Shown: positions 36,088 through 48,900 of the stretch, one piece after another
Position numbering within the stretch: the first letter of the stretch is position 1
Layout of the letters: each line of letters opens with the position of its first letter
NCBI GenBank assembly: GCA_016801885.1
Contig: CM028897.1
Coordinates: forward strand, 20,921,501-20,985,500
DNA: 64,000 nt
From: Toxotes chatareus
Taxonomy: Eukaryota; Chordata; Actinopteri; Toxotidae
Direction: 5' to 3'
Notes under the pieces: model-generated
Databases searched by the model: none
Told to the model about the DNA's origin: nothing
What the model saw: the letters and a program-made list of their open reading frames with translations, nothing else
Position numbers and translations under genes: made by a program

Positions 36088-38533
36088 TCAAAGTTCATCA
36101 TGTCTCTTCGTTAAATCTTCCCCGTAATTGGTCGCCTGGCTGCCGACAAACATGTTCCAGTTGGCCAGAATCTCCTTCTTGGTTATTTTCTCATCCTGTT
36201 GATTGGTTTATTGGTTTGTGATTGACAGAAAAAAAAAGGGGGGGGGGCGGGAGCAGGAGTAAGGGGAAGAAAGAAACAGAGGGAAGCAAGTTAATAATTA
36301 ACCCACAATTACCCCAATTATTTAATTATTTCCACCATGTTAACCATGCTGTTCGGTTTCTATGGTGGGTCAAAGGCACCCCCGTGTGCGACAGAGGGTT
36401 TGAGACGTGGCAGTTCTACCTTATCGGTGTCTGTCTCGTGGATCAAGTGTTTGGCTTCGTTGTCGGCGTGGTCAACCTCTCCCGGCAAAATCCAGTGGGC
36501 CACCTCGCTAGCATCCAGGTAGCCATCCTGCACAATACACAAGTGCATTACTGAGGAGGAAACTAAATCTGAGACATCTGACAGCTGTCCAAATGTCTGG
36601 ACGCTCAATAGTAAATGGCTGGATTGTACCTTTAAACCTGTAACAACTGATGGTTGTGACCACTTGAGGGCAGCAGAATTTTCTCTCTGTGTCTCCACCA
36701 GCTCCTGAGGGAAACACCTGGCTCTGTAGCTGCTAAATGCTGAACTCTGTTCACCAGCTGCTCTCTGACTGTTTGTGTCTGCTGTTTGCTGCTAAGCAGG
36801 TAGAAGACAGAGGCTGTTTACAGCCCTGTCTCTGAAACAGCTGCTGCTGAAAACGAGGCACGATCCACTACACACAGACAGCTGTTGTGAAAGCTGTCAC
36901 TTCATTGCATTTGTGTTTGTTCTGTCCAGCCTTGACCCCTCTCTCAGGTAAATAATCGCTGTCTCCACATCAGTATGCTGTCACTCTAACCTGGGAACTT
37001 GAAACAACAGTCCCGTGCTGCCGTGCTGAGAAGTGATCTGATGAATGGCTGAGCAGGCTTTTACCTTGTTGGTGTCTCTGAACTCTGCAAAATGTTTCCG
37101 CTCGGTCTGGACCCAGTCAGGCTCGCTCTCCCCATCCTCTGATGTGTACATGTCACCTGTGGAGGAGCGTACGTACACACACACACACACACATTTAGGG
37201 CAGATCGTCTCCAGGTTGAGGAGTGGAGGAGCAGCTGCTTAAAAATGGTATCACCTACCAATGTATTCGTCTAAGTTGACCTTGCCATCCCCGTTCTTAT
37301 CAATGTCTTCCATGGTTTCCTAAACGAAACGAAAATGATTAAGTTCAGACAGTTACTTTCTGAGCAATCAGAGCTCTGTTTGAGGAGGAGGGGCCTGTGA
37401 TAAGCTTCTGAAGACTTATGAGCTGACAAGGCTGTTAGGTTCACAGGACCAAGATGTAAACCAGACTAAGGACAGCAAGCACTGGAACCACAGATCCAGC
37501 TGTAGCTTTAAGTAAAGGAAAGGGTTTGCAATATGATATGATTTATAACTAAGACAAGGAGGTCCCCAGAGTGACTACAGTTCCTCCTCTGGGGACCATG
37601 AATGTCAGTGTCAATGATACTGCAGCCAAGACCAAAGCAGTGGACTGTGCACTGGCGCTGCCATCCATCAAGTCAAATCACTAGCATGGCTAAAGACATT
37701 TATTAAAGTCCCTGGTGGTTAGAGAACAGGTTCTACCTGCACGACCACGCCCTTCATGTAATCAAACTCCTCAGGGTGAAGGAAGGCAGTGAACTCCTCA
37801 CGTGTGGCGATGCCGTCGCCGTCTCGGTCAGCTGTCTTGAAGCGCCTTTCGTCACGGGTGAGCATGGACTTATAGGTGGCCTTGTCTTCAACATCATCAA
37901 ACTCCTCATCTGAAAAAAATAAGAGGAAATAAGCAAAATAAGAGGAAACAGAGAACCACTCGATGGACATCGGACCCTTTTCAGCACAGAGAATTACCCA
38001 GATAGTAGCCGTAGGTGGTGTTCTTGTACTCCTCCCAGCTGATCTTGTCATCTTGGTTCTTGTCATAGTCTTTCCAGTGTTTGTTCACATTCTCCTCGAT
38101 GTATCTCCTCTGCCTGTGTTTGATCCAATAGTGCAGCTCTGCATGGCTGACGAAGCCATCCTTGTCGGTGTCAATGCGGTCCACAATCTTCCTGTGGGGA
38201 CAGAGGGGGTTAGGGTTATGGATAAGATTTAGAACCTAGAATTTGCTTGTACTTCCAAATGTCTCATGTGTAGAAAAAAAAAAAAAAGAGTGTGCTGAAG
38301 GTCAACAAAACCCACGCTAATTTGTCTTTGCTCTCCTCAGGGGTCAACTGGTCAAATGTCTTGGCCTCCTCCTTGCCCAGGAAAGCCTCATGGTCATACT
38401 GGTAGCCATGAGCATCGTCGTGGACGTGGTCGCTCAGGTCAGCGTGGTGATGGACGCGTTTCTCCTGAGCGGGGACAGCGAAGGCAACACAGGCCAGGAC
38501 GCAGAGGGATGCTAGCGACTTGAGCAGCATCAT
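36088..38533 (-). CDS. rcn3: reticulocalbin-3, canonical isoform
   Basis: Seven coding exons in transcription order: 38533-38316, 38191-37998, 37909-37737, 37319-37259, 37156-37065, 36527-36420 and 36195-36088. They total 954 nt, or 317 aa (human 328). Reticulocalbin-3 is a CREC-family Ca2+-binding protein of the ER lumen that assists secretory-protein folding. The N-terminus is a signal peptide ('LLKSLASLCVLACVAFAVPA') followed by a His/Asp-rich segment and 'YDHEAFLGKEEAKTFDQLTP'. Six EF-hand loops are visible: DTDKDGFVSHAE, DKNQDDKISWEE, DRDGDGIATREE, DKNGDGKVNLDE, DTNKDGYLDASE and DTDKDEKITKKE. The last has Glu instead of Gly at loop position 6. A sequon (NTT) matches the conserved N-glycosylation site. 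The end 'GSQATNYGEDLTKRHDEL' is canonical. A candidate poly(A) signal for this isoform is at 35459-35464. Confidence 0.96.
37561..37597. repeat. 11-bp perfect inverted repeat in rcn3 intron
   Basis: 'ggtccccagag' (37561-37571) and its reverse complement (37587-37597) are separated by 15 nt. Confidence 0.7.
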
Positions 38534-39383
38534 GATCGACTGGAAGGAGGCACAGAGACAGAAAACACGGCATGCTCATCTCAGAACTGTAACATACCTA
38601 AAGCATAAAACATTAAGACCTAAACTAAAAGACTTGTGGATCAGTTTTCATTTAAAAAGTCGACTGAAATGTTTGGAATAAAAGACTATAGCGCCTCCAA
38701 AAGGTCAGAGTATCAAAGTGAGGGAATAAAGGCCCACAAGTGCCTCCTGCCATCTCTCCTCAGGTCCTGTCAAAGCAGGATGGAGGGTGGAATGTTAGCC
38801 CACACTTGCTGAGAGTTCAACCAAGCTTCTCTACAACTGGCTGTCATTTCTTTAGTCTGAGCCACATCTATCTTCAAGGAGCTGATTCTGCAGCCCCCCC
38901 TCCCTGTGAGCTGTCAGGCCTACTGTGAGCACACTCACCAACATAAAGCCTGCTCTTTAACTGTAAATGCATATAAGACCAGAACACGTCCTAGACAAGG
39001 ATCCACCTGGACTTGCTGTGAGTAAAGTCAGACATCAGTCCAATGACAGCGGTTCTGTGGAAATCCTCTGTCCACACAGTCCACAAGACACCATCAACCC
39101 CCCGAGGTCACTGCAGGGGGACGGGTGTCATCACCAGTTAAAACCTTTTCTCTCATTAAGGTCTCAGGATTCATAATGCAGATGCAGTGATAAGCAGGAG
39201 CCTGTGCCCCCCCCCTCCCATTACTCAACCCCTCATCCCCTCATCCCCAAACCCCTAACACTGAGGTCTACACGGTCCCATCGCTCCTCCATCATGTTGC
39301 TGGAGGTTTATCAGCTGAGTCACAGCCACTGGAGGCCAGGTTACCTCCAACAATGTTTAACAGGTAACAAAACACGGACTCAC

Positions 39384-39435
39384 CAGCTTCTGGCAGCTTC
39401 TCGCGACACCTCCCTCTGAAGTTTGTGAGCAGCAG
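39384..39435 (-). other. rcn3: rcn3 untranslated first exon (approximate 5' end)
   Basis: A consensus donor, 'GAAGCTG|GTGAGT', lies at 39384/39383. The next exon opens at 38539 after 'CTTCCAG', 6 nt before the initiator ATG. A TATA-like 'TTTTTAAAG' on the minus strand near 39462-39469 suggests a start around 39435. Confidence 0.6.
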
Positions 39436-39461
39436 GTCGGTCCGCGTTGGCACTCCGTCTC

Positions 39462-39605
39462 TTTAAAAACCGAAGTCTGGGAGGCGGACCTTGTTCTTCA
39501 CTTATCCAATCACTAGCGCCCTGACAGGGATTCTAACCAATGAAAAGCGGGGGGTAGCAGTAAAGTTCTTTACGGTACATTCTCATTGGCTGTTAAGCGC
39601 CACGT
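39462..39605 (-). promoter_or_regulatory. rcn3: rcn3 promoter with several CCAAT boxes
   Basis: CCAAT occurs on the plus strand at 39506-39510 and 39537-39541, and on the minus strand (plus ATTGG) at 39585-39589. A TATA-like element is at about 39462-39469. A CCACG at 39600-39604 is present, but the CCAAT-N9-CCACG spacing of the classical ER-stress element was not found. Confidence 0.5.
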
Positions 39606-39839
39606 TGTCACGCGAACGTTCCCCACGTTGTGTCTGGAAGAGTTTACGGGTACGGTCATGTTACACTGCGGTGCTCCCGTCCGGTGAATGCGCGCTCCCA
39701 GACGCGGCTCCCGTTCATTTCTGTTGAAGCGCGTCCTACGGACCCAGTCCAAGCGCACGTCCCCGACTGTCCGACTCAGTCAGTCATCGGGGAGTCTGTG
39801 AGTCCGCCAACACAGCCCCAGACCACAAACTGCAGCCAG

Positions 39840-42800
39840 GGTTGCCAGGTCCGCGGCAACTTTTTAACTGCTGCCACAGGTTTTTTTTTTGTCCACTGGG
39901 TGTGTGTAGACCTATGTTCTATGCAGTTTACATGAATGATATCAATAAATAACAATCCATATTTGAAATGAAACAATTTATTTATACACTGATCAGACCA
40001 AACTGACTCCAGATCAGCACAGAGACACACATCCTCTATATGAGATGTGACACACAATTCAACTGGATTTGCACAACCTCATTCAAATCTTTGTAAAGAA
40101 ATAATACATGAAATCTGAGTAAAGATGACTGATTTCTTTATTCTGATCAAACAACTGTTCCTGGGCCAGAAATAAAACCCTCCACTAAGTTAGGCAAAAC
40201 TTCATTTATTTATCACAGTACGTGGGACAGAATGTTTTATAGACAACAACAGTTAGAGCCATCTAAAATAATTACATCAAGAATCATCTATCTCAGATCA
40301 CAAGTGCAAATAGTTAATGTCAAAAATGTTCAAAGAAGGTCATCACAGACACTTTATGTAATACTGACTGACCACGAGGAGACAAGCACTGTCGTCATCA
40401 TCACCATCATACCGCTCAGCCTCCGTACCCCACATTAAAATCTATGAGTAAGGACTAAGTGTAATTCATATGAGACAAAGTGACCCTGTGAACTAGGCGT
40501 AACAAATACTTTACATCAGGCTTACAGGATATCATTTCTGCAACGTGGATGTAAAAAGATGTAAATATATTCATATTTATTTGTATTAGATTGTAGGAAG
40601 TTAATAAGATAGAGATCACCGTGGTGACACTTTTATTTTTTCTGCACATTCCTAACACTTGCCTAAAAGCTCCATGAAACATTCACAGACACCGATGAAC
40701 GTCTGACGAGTTCTACGCCACCAGCAGAACATCAGCATGAGCAGATTTACAAAATTTAAATAGCAGGTACTGATAGAATTTGTGCTGTTAAGGTTGTTTA
40801 AGACTGTATTACCTGTGATCTAATGTTTTTACAGACTGCCCTGTTTGACGGACCTGTGCTTAAAAGTTCAGGCTCAGCAACGTAGCCACAGTTAGGTGAG
40901 TCTCGGTCTGCCTCACCCACTGTGTGGGAGACATCCCTAGAAGGTTCCCACAGGAAAGCTCAGGGTGTTGGGGCTGCATGCTGATTTGAGTCAACCAGAC
41001 ATGCATTTGCCAAACCAACCAGTTAGTCTTCATCTCTTTTCTCTTATGGAAGTGAAAAATACTGTATGAAAACACTTAGGATGAAACATAAAGGTCACCT
41101 TTATGTCGCTTCTCGAAGTTTTGGAAGGCGGAATGGGCTCACTGCTGCCTCTAGTGCTTTTTTTTGGGGGGGGGGTTTGTCACCTCAACAAGCAACACAG
41201 AGGTGAGATCTGTGCTTTTTCTGTAAGTGTTTTCAAAGTGTAGTGTAAAGAGCAGTGCATGAGACGGTCCCAGGGGTCGAGGACCAAACCTGATCGGCAA
41301 CTTGTTAGTTATTAAAAAGACTACTGATTATGAGACTATGTATCTGTTCTGTCGTAAATGTGTGGAGAGGTGTTGGAAATCATAATCAAGTGAGACTTGA
41401 CCATGAAAAGTTGCATTGTGCAAATTATCGATGGCTGCTCTCATCTGAGCCAGCAGCAAAGGGAAAAAAAAAAGAAGCACATTTAACTAACATGCAGGCA
41501 CTAAATAATCTATGACATTTTCATGGTCCGTTTAAGATTCACATTTTTCTGGGCTACAACATTTCAGGCTGAAAAGTCATTCCTATTAAGAGCAACACAA
41601 CAGTCAGAATCATTACAAGGACATTTCTAATGGGCAGCATTAAATGACATGCAGGCTGGTATCTTTAGCTGTAAGGGGTGTTCCTACATAAAGTCATCAC
41701 TGACACAGAGATGTGTGGCCAGTTTGAAATCTGCCTTCTTTAAACAAACACACGGTCGACCTGTGATCACCTCTGCGACTGTGAGTCAGGTGGTGGGATA
41801 AAGCCGGCACATGAGAACTAAATAACGCTGTACGTAAGACTTTGTTCTGAGCTGTTAAATTAGGATTTGGGATTTTTGAAGTCTTATTTACATTTATCTC
41901 ATTCTGCACTAACTGTAAAAGGAACAGACCCACATTTTTTTTAAGCCTGGTTCTAGACCACTGAACCTCAGACATCTCAGATTTATTTAATGATTCAACA
42001 AGGTCTGGTGTTGTGCACATTGACAGCTCCTTCCACATTGGGAAAAAAAAAAAAAAAACTCCATCCAAACTGTTCAAGAGCTTTGTAGGGCCAGACTAAG
42101 AAAGGGGACGTCATCTCTCTGTGCCAGAACCAGAACAACTGCCACAAAAAAGGAGACAACTGTGGATGAGATGAAGAGAGCTTAACAGCTCGTCGACTTC
42201 CCAAAAAAAAAAAAGCCTTTTAAATCAACACGTCTTCAACGGATGTGAGAAGCATCAACTGCTCTCCAACTGAAAACGACGTCGGCCCGGACGGGACCCA
42301 CCATTGATTGTTTAAAGGAAATAACAAAATGACAACAGTTAGTCTGAACATCAAACTGCTACATTTTGGGAAATACGGTTGTGTGATGTCCCTGTGTAGA
42401 AGACGGACATCGTTCTTAGCTAAGACAGCCAAACTAGCCTCTTTAGAATGTTATACATTAAGACGTTGGTAGGGAAAAAACTATATTGTCAGTAAAGTAA
42501 ACACAAGCTGCTTAGATTCGCTGACATTAAGGACAAAATCTGCCAGGACTTCATCCAGAGTATGAGGATCCAGATATGAAAGGTTCTGGTATTTGAAGTC
42601 ATTTCAATAGATGAGTTTTACAGAAACATGAAGATTGTGTGAGATTCTCAGCTACTGCGACAGCACCCTCTGGTAACCTGTTCTGAGTGGTTTTATGGCA
42701 GCACAGGTAAGAGGACATCACCGTTTTTAATCATTTCTGGCTAAGGAGATGAAGACCGGGCCAGTCTTTACTGTTATAATCTGAACCTGGCCCTGGATTT

Positions 42801-42947
42801 TGAAGCAGAGGTTATGTGGGATCTCTGAGTGAGCTATCGAGTGGATTGTGCTTATCATGTCATGGGCTTGTCTGCAGTTTCCCTCCTTCCCTTCTGGTAT
42901 GAACTCAGGCTCATGTAGTGTCAGTCAGGTTCCTTCAGGGTCAGGAT
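39840..42947 (-). other. abat: abat 3' flank, probable long 3' UTR
   Basis: No coding exon was recognised. Minus-strand AATAAA candidates follow the stop codon directly (overlapping it) and also occur near 39977 and 40206, so the abat 3' UTR may run about 3 kb towards the rcn3 promoter. Homopolymer runs occur at about 41158-41175 and 42040-42058. Confidence 0.45.
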
Positions 42948-45900
42948 TTATTTGTGCTGGGCCAACACGTCGCTGAAGACGTTGAGGAAGATGTGAGCGT
43001 GGTACTCCTTGAAAACCAGAGCTGGACGGAAACGGATCGATCGGTCCCCACACCCTCCCAGGAGGACACCTGTCAATGACCCACACTGTTACTGTACAGC
43101 CACAAAGGTAGCCTTTGACTAAACAAGAATAGCATCCTTTAGCTGTGCCATGCTTATTGTATTGCCAGTACATCCCCCCACAGCAGGGGCCAAGCTTCAG
43201 GGCCAATCCATGACTGTCAACACTCTATACTGAAATGCAGTATCCACTCAACATGAGAGGGTGTATCTCAGTGTATCTCAGTGGCTGATGCATGGTGATG
43301 TACTTCATACCTTTGTCTCTGGCCTTGAGCAAGAGGCTGTTGCGTGTTGCGTCATCACAGATATCAACGGCACAGAAGGTCCCCTGCCCTCGAGCGCGGC
43401 TCAGTATGCCGGGGTATTGAGCCTGGGGACCAGACGCATGTAGGTCATGTTCATACACATTTTAGTTCATAACATAAATTACACATAATCCATGTTAACT
43501 ACAATAAGCCTGTTTGTGATTGAGTACATAAAATGGTGTGGTACTTTATTGATTTTCTTATTGGTTCTTTTTTTGTTACTGTGGAAAAAAAAAAAGATAA
43601 TAAATTTAGGAGAAAACTGAAGATGAAAAAAATCAGTCAGTATTATTCATCCTATCCTCTGTCATCCTCCCTCTTTCTGCTGATGTGGATCCCCATGCCT
43701 GACAGGTTGGACTACACGGAGACAGCTTTTGTTTTAGCTGGTTCATAACAATTTGCTGTCACAAACGCACTATGGCATATATACAAATTTAGGGTTAGAG
43801 TTAGGGTTAAATGACACCTTCAGTATATACTCTGATCCACTGATCACACTCCCAGTTTCTCACAGACACCGTTATGTTATTCATGCTTAGCTGAAATGGG
43901 TCACTTAAATTTGGTCAGTCTGAACCTGAAGACATAAAACAAACACCTGTATAAAGCACACTACCTGTAGCTCATAAAGACCATTTAGCAAGGTTTTCCC
44001 AGAACGGGTCACCTCCTCCAGGAGACTTTCTCTGCGAATCACATTGATAACCTCAGCTAGGAACAGGTTCTTGGACGGGTCACCCATCCATGTGTTAAAG
44101 ATACGGTATGCCTGAAAAAAAGACAACACATACAAAATAAAAAGTGTCAATAACCTCATAAACATCTTTTAAAAGGACAGTGGCATAACACTCCAGTAAT
44201 GTAAAGTCAACTGTATAGGACACGCATTTGAAGACAAACCTTATCAGCCTGTAATTCATCCTTGTGGTAGTAGCCACCAGTCAGAAGCTTCTTGCTGAAG
44301 GAGACGACGTCTGCAGGATCATCCATGCCCCAGTGCTCATGGGCCCAAAACTTTCCTGTGGTCCCCCCACCAGTCTGGACTTCATCCACATGGAAAGCAC
44401 AGCCATGCTGGGGAGACAAAAGGTTAGAAGACTGAGACACATGAAAGTGAGCAAGGGAGACAGATCATAAAGGAGGGAAGGATGGAAAAGGAGGCCACCA
44501 TGATGCATGGTAGACCTGCACCAGAACCCTTAAGGTTGACGGTCCAGTCCTTCAAATGGTTTTCCTCACCACTGCTGTGCTGATGATACCCTAGCTCTAT
44601 CTGCCACCAGACGACTCGACCGGCTCAAGTGAGCTGAGCTCACTGTCTCAGTGATATCTCAAACTCCTTGCTCAGGCTGTGGTCATCTCTTGGCCTGTAA
44701 CACCCCCCCCCCGGCAGTAAAACCTCTGCACCTGGCCCAAAATGTGGCAGCAAATCTGGTTTTCAATGTTCTACCTGTGGTTTGGATTGTACCTCATTTA
44801 AACATCCCTCTGAACAAGTGTCAACCAAGGGAGTCCATGTAAATGTAATTTCGAGATTCTTTTGGAGGTCTCTCTGTAAATCCACAAACAAACTGATCTC
44901 TACAAGAGCAAACTAACACATCACTGTCCTCCACTTCATGTGGCTCAGAGTGACAGCTCAGGTCCCCTCTGCATCTGTGCACCCCCCCCCCCCCCCCTCG
45001 GTTTATGGCTGGCTTATCGAGTGCTTTGGCACATTTCCATTCCCTTGGCTAAGACTTCTTTTGCCTAAGATCTTGCCCATGGACATTTGCTCTATTTGTT
45101 CACGGCCCCACCACCAGAGGGAAATAAAGGTCAGAACGACAGCATCAGCAGACTCTTGTTTCTCTTTTCTCTTTATGAATCATATTTATTCAACTTAGTT
45201 TCACTCCATATTTTCCCCTGGTGGCTCTATGCCCCGCAGGGAGGCCCATCCCCCAATTTGACACCCACTGCTTCATTGTAAGAAGCTGTTACTTTGCCAA
45301 AGGACGGCTACTGTAAGCTATCACTCAGAATACTGATGCATTTGGTGTGAGCACTGTAGTGTCTGAGGCTGGTGAGTCAGTGTATACCTTTCAAGTTGAT
45401 GTAAGTTTGAATGAGCAAAACAAGCTAAAGTCCGTTAAAAGGATCTGTTGCCATAGTGATAAGTGGTACCTTGCGTGCAATGTTGCGGAGGCTTCTGAAG
45501 AAGTTTGGGGAGGCGTGGTTATCTCCACCTTCAGCCTGGATGGGTTCAATTACAATCCCTGCCACAGGCTTCCCCTTCTGCCTCCACTTCACGATCAGAT
45601 CCTCCACCTGAGGGGAGCATGCAAGAGCCCCAAAACACACAGACACAGCAGTCAGCCTTTGATTGAGAAACTTCATTTAATTCTATATTTGTTGCTTTGC
45701 AGCTGTAATTCATGACTGTGCACACACACACACACACCCACAGTCCACCACCCGCTCTGCACACACAGCCTACCTCCTCCAGACAGCGAGCCTCTTCCTG
45801 TGCATTCTCTCTGGTAAACTCCTCCAGAGGGTACTGCAGTCTGGGGAATGGGGCGATGGGCCAATCAAATGATGGCACATCCAGCTTGTGGATTGCTTTT

Positions 45901-48900
45901 GAGTGTGTTGTTGCCAAGCAACCTGAACAAGGAAAAGTATTATGTTATATCCATGAATCTACAGTGTTGCAACAATCCACTGGCCTCGCAGTTTCAGTGG
46001 TTGTTCACCAGGTATGGTATATGACTTTTGGACCCCACTATGATAAACCAATCCATGCTCCTGCTTCATTCAAAAAGGAATAAAGCTTTCACACATCAAA
46101 GCATCAGACACAGGGAGATTAGAGTGTATGGTTAGGATTGGTCTGTCTGATTGGGTCGCCCAGCAGCTCAGCCAATGAAACACTCTGAACAACTCTGGCT
46201 CTGTTCAGACATGACATGTCATCTAGCTCTAAGGTGAGTTAGTCCATCTGACCACAGCAGCAGAAACGACTGGAGGAGCAGCAGTTGATCTGAGTTGAAC
46301 ATACCCATGGTTCTTCCATGGAAACCTCCCATGAAAGACAAAATACTGAGGTCTGGACAACCCGGGGCCTAAGACAGAGAAACGCAGAGGAATTTGAAAG
46401 TATTTAGAACAATCTAACAGGAAATCAAAAAGTATTCTGATAGGTGGTGAGATTTCACCCCCCCCCCCCCACCCCCTCACCTGGTTTATCATGCAGGTGC
46501 TGAGGTCTTCATCAGATGGAATGTTGTGGCCTCGCTCCTTGTTCTATAACAAGACGCCGGCACAGGTGTCAGGATCTCACACACAGAGATGAAGCTACAT
46601 TCACATCCGGTTGCTGAGATAATGTTTAAGTTCTAATCCAATCAAACATTTATGTCTGAAACAAATGGTATGTAACTGTTACCAATTAGGAAATAATGTT
46701 ACCTGGTTAACCATGTTAGTCACGTTAACCGTGGTTAACGCAGTCTGGATGTGTACTCACTCACCCTGTACCAGATAAACATGGCTTTGAAGGCATTCTC
46801 ATTGGAGCAGGAGCCACAGGCCATGGTCTGAACCCGACTCATTCCACTGGGAGCCACCTGAGGGGAGGGAGGACAGACTGTAGCACCACGCTCACACAGC
46901 ACTAACTGAACACTCACAACCACAAAAGACCAATCTGAGCTCCATTTAAACACTACAACACCACTATTCTATATTATTAACATTATATCTCAACTGTGTG
47001 TGTGTGTGTGTGTGTTACTAACTGAGAGAAGACTTTCAGTGAGTTTGTCTGGAAAGTTTTCCGGCGGCAGGATTCCCAGCGCAGGTCGGTTCACAAATGT
47101 GCTCTGAAAGAAGGACAGGAAACACAAATCACACTACTCCTCAGGACAATGTCCTACTGTCCTGTAAACACATGGGATGATCCGAACCATGAGGTTATTA
47201 CAGATCACACACATGCTTTCGAGTCTCAAGAATCTCAGAATCTTTTTCCATGTTCCCATGTTCTGTGCCACGTTTTATTCTCCCATGTGTGAGAGTGGAT
47301 TATTCTGTTCACAGCACAGGTAATTATTAGTTATTACACCACAGCCACTGAAATCTTTTTGGTTGGAAAGTGTGAATGAACTTTTAGTAACCAGACAGGT
47401 CACACAGGTTAAATAAAAGAACTTCTCGGTAATCAGGATGTACTAACCAACTAAGGGTAGGAAGAGGAAAGATGATTTACAATAACTTGAAGTGATGTCT
47501 CAGAGACATCCACAGTTTTCTGTGAAAACATTTGGAATAACGTACTGTTACTGGACTGATGTACACTTTATCACTCAGTAGTACACAGTACCATGCCACA
47601 CTCTCACTGTAGCTGATGACTTGAATGATGTGGTGTGTGCAGAGGACGTACCAGATTGTTGGGATTGGTCATCAGCTTGAGGAGAGCAGGGTGGTTGTAG
47701 CCTGAGGGAGGACAGATTGGGAGTGAGGAGAGATGGAAGGAGAGGAAACACCGAGCTGAACGACTTTTATCACTGGATTATCTGTATCTGCAGCCAACAG
47801 GCTCTGGTTTTACACACTGCGAGCCACATCGCGTACACGATTCCCTATGAAATATCCCATGAAGACCGAGGAGGCTTTTCACACGTGTAACCTTAACATG
47901 TTATAAGACAGCTGTCAAAATTAGGCATCAGATAATCAGGTCTTATATATAAAAATGAAAGTTGAGCACGTCACATTGGGCATGTCCACAAATAAACAGG
48001 GAGAAACAAATATAATTAATAAACAAAATAATTGACCAGGTAGCCAAAATATCCCTGGGTTCATCAAACAAACAAACAAACAAAAAAAATAGCAGAAAGC
48101 GCTTTGCTATAAAAGCATAACAAACACACTGAAACAGAAAAGAACTGTTAGGTAAAAACATTTTTGACAATAACAATATGGTGAGTCGGGATCTTTTTTG
48201 CTGGAGGAGGGGAGGTTTAGGAGAAGTGTAATTATGGCAGTATTGATGTCAGCAGGGAGTCTGTTTGACGTCAGCTATTCTTCTGTGAAGAGAAGTGGAA
48301 CTAAAATAGAGCAGAGGGGTTTGTAGAAGATCAGCTGTGGCTGAACAGTGTGGATTTGTCCTGATTCAGATCAGGTTCTGATGGGTGCAGGTTAGTGTAG
48401 AAACGTTTAAACGTTTAAAATTCATAGTTTATTCCTTCATTTTCACATTATGGTTTTTAAAAAAAAATATTTTCCAGATGTACTGTTATATTCAGACTGT
48501 CAGGATATGTTACAGTGGACCCTTCAGTGAAAAGCCTTCACTACCCTAACTGTGTTTTCTGAGCACATGACAATAAAGATTTGAATCTTGAATCTAAACT
48601 GATCAGGCTGCCTTACATAAACTGCTGTGCTGTTCCGCTTCCAACCAGCAGAGTGCAGTAAGGGACAGTGAAGCTTCCCTCTCATCTGAGGTTCCTACAC
48701 ATTCTCAGCTTCAACACTCTGCTCTTTCTATAACATGAATTTCTCATGTGGGGTTGGATGGTCTGGTGTTAAGACTGATGAACAGGTGAATAACCCAGTA
48801 TGAGGAATAAGGATAGGTCAGTACACATCCTTCCATCCACATGTGGAATTAAGTTCACACTACCCCCTCAGAGTCTAGTTTTCCCCAGCTGATCCTTAAA

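Noticed and set aside
39480..39610. Possible ER-stress response element in the rcn3 promoter
   Set aside because: CCAAT boxes and a CCACG are present, but none has the required 9-nt spacing and orientation.
43788..43812. Telomere-like TTAGGG units
   Set aside because: Only three imperfect units; too short to indicate a chromosome fusion.
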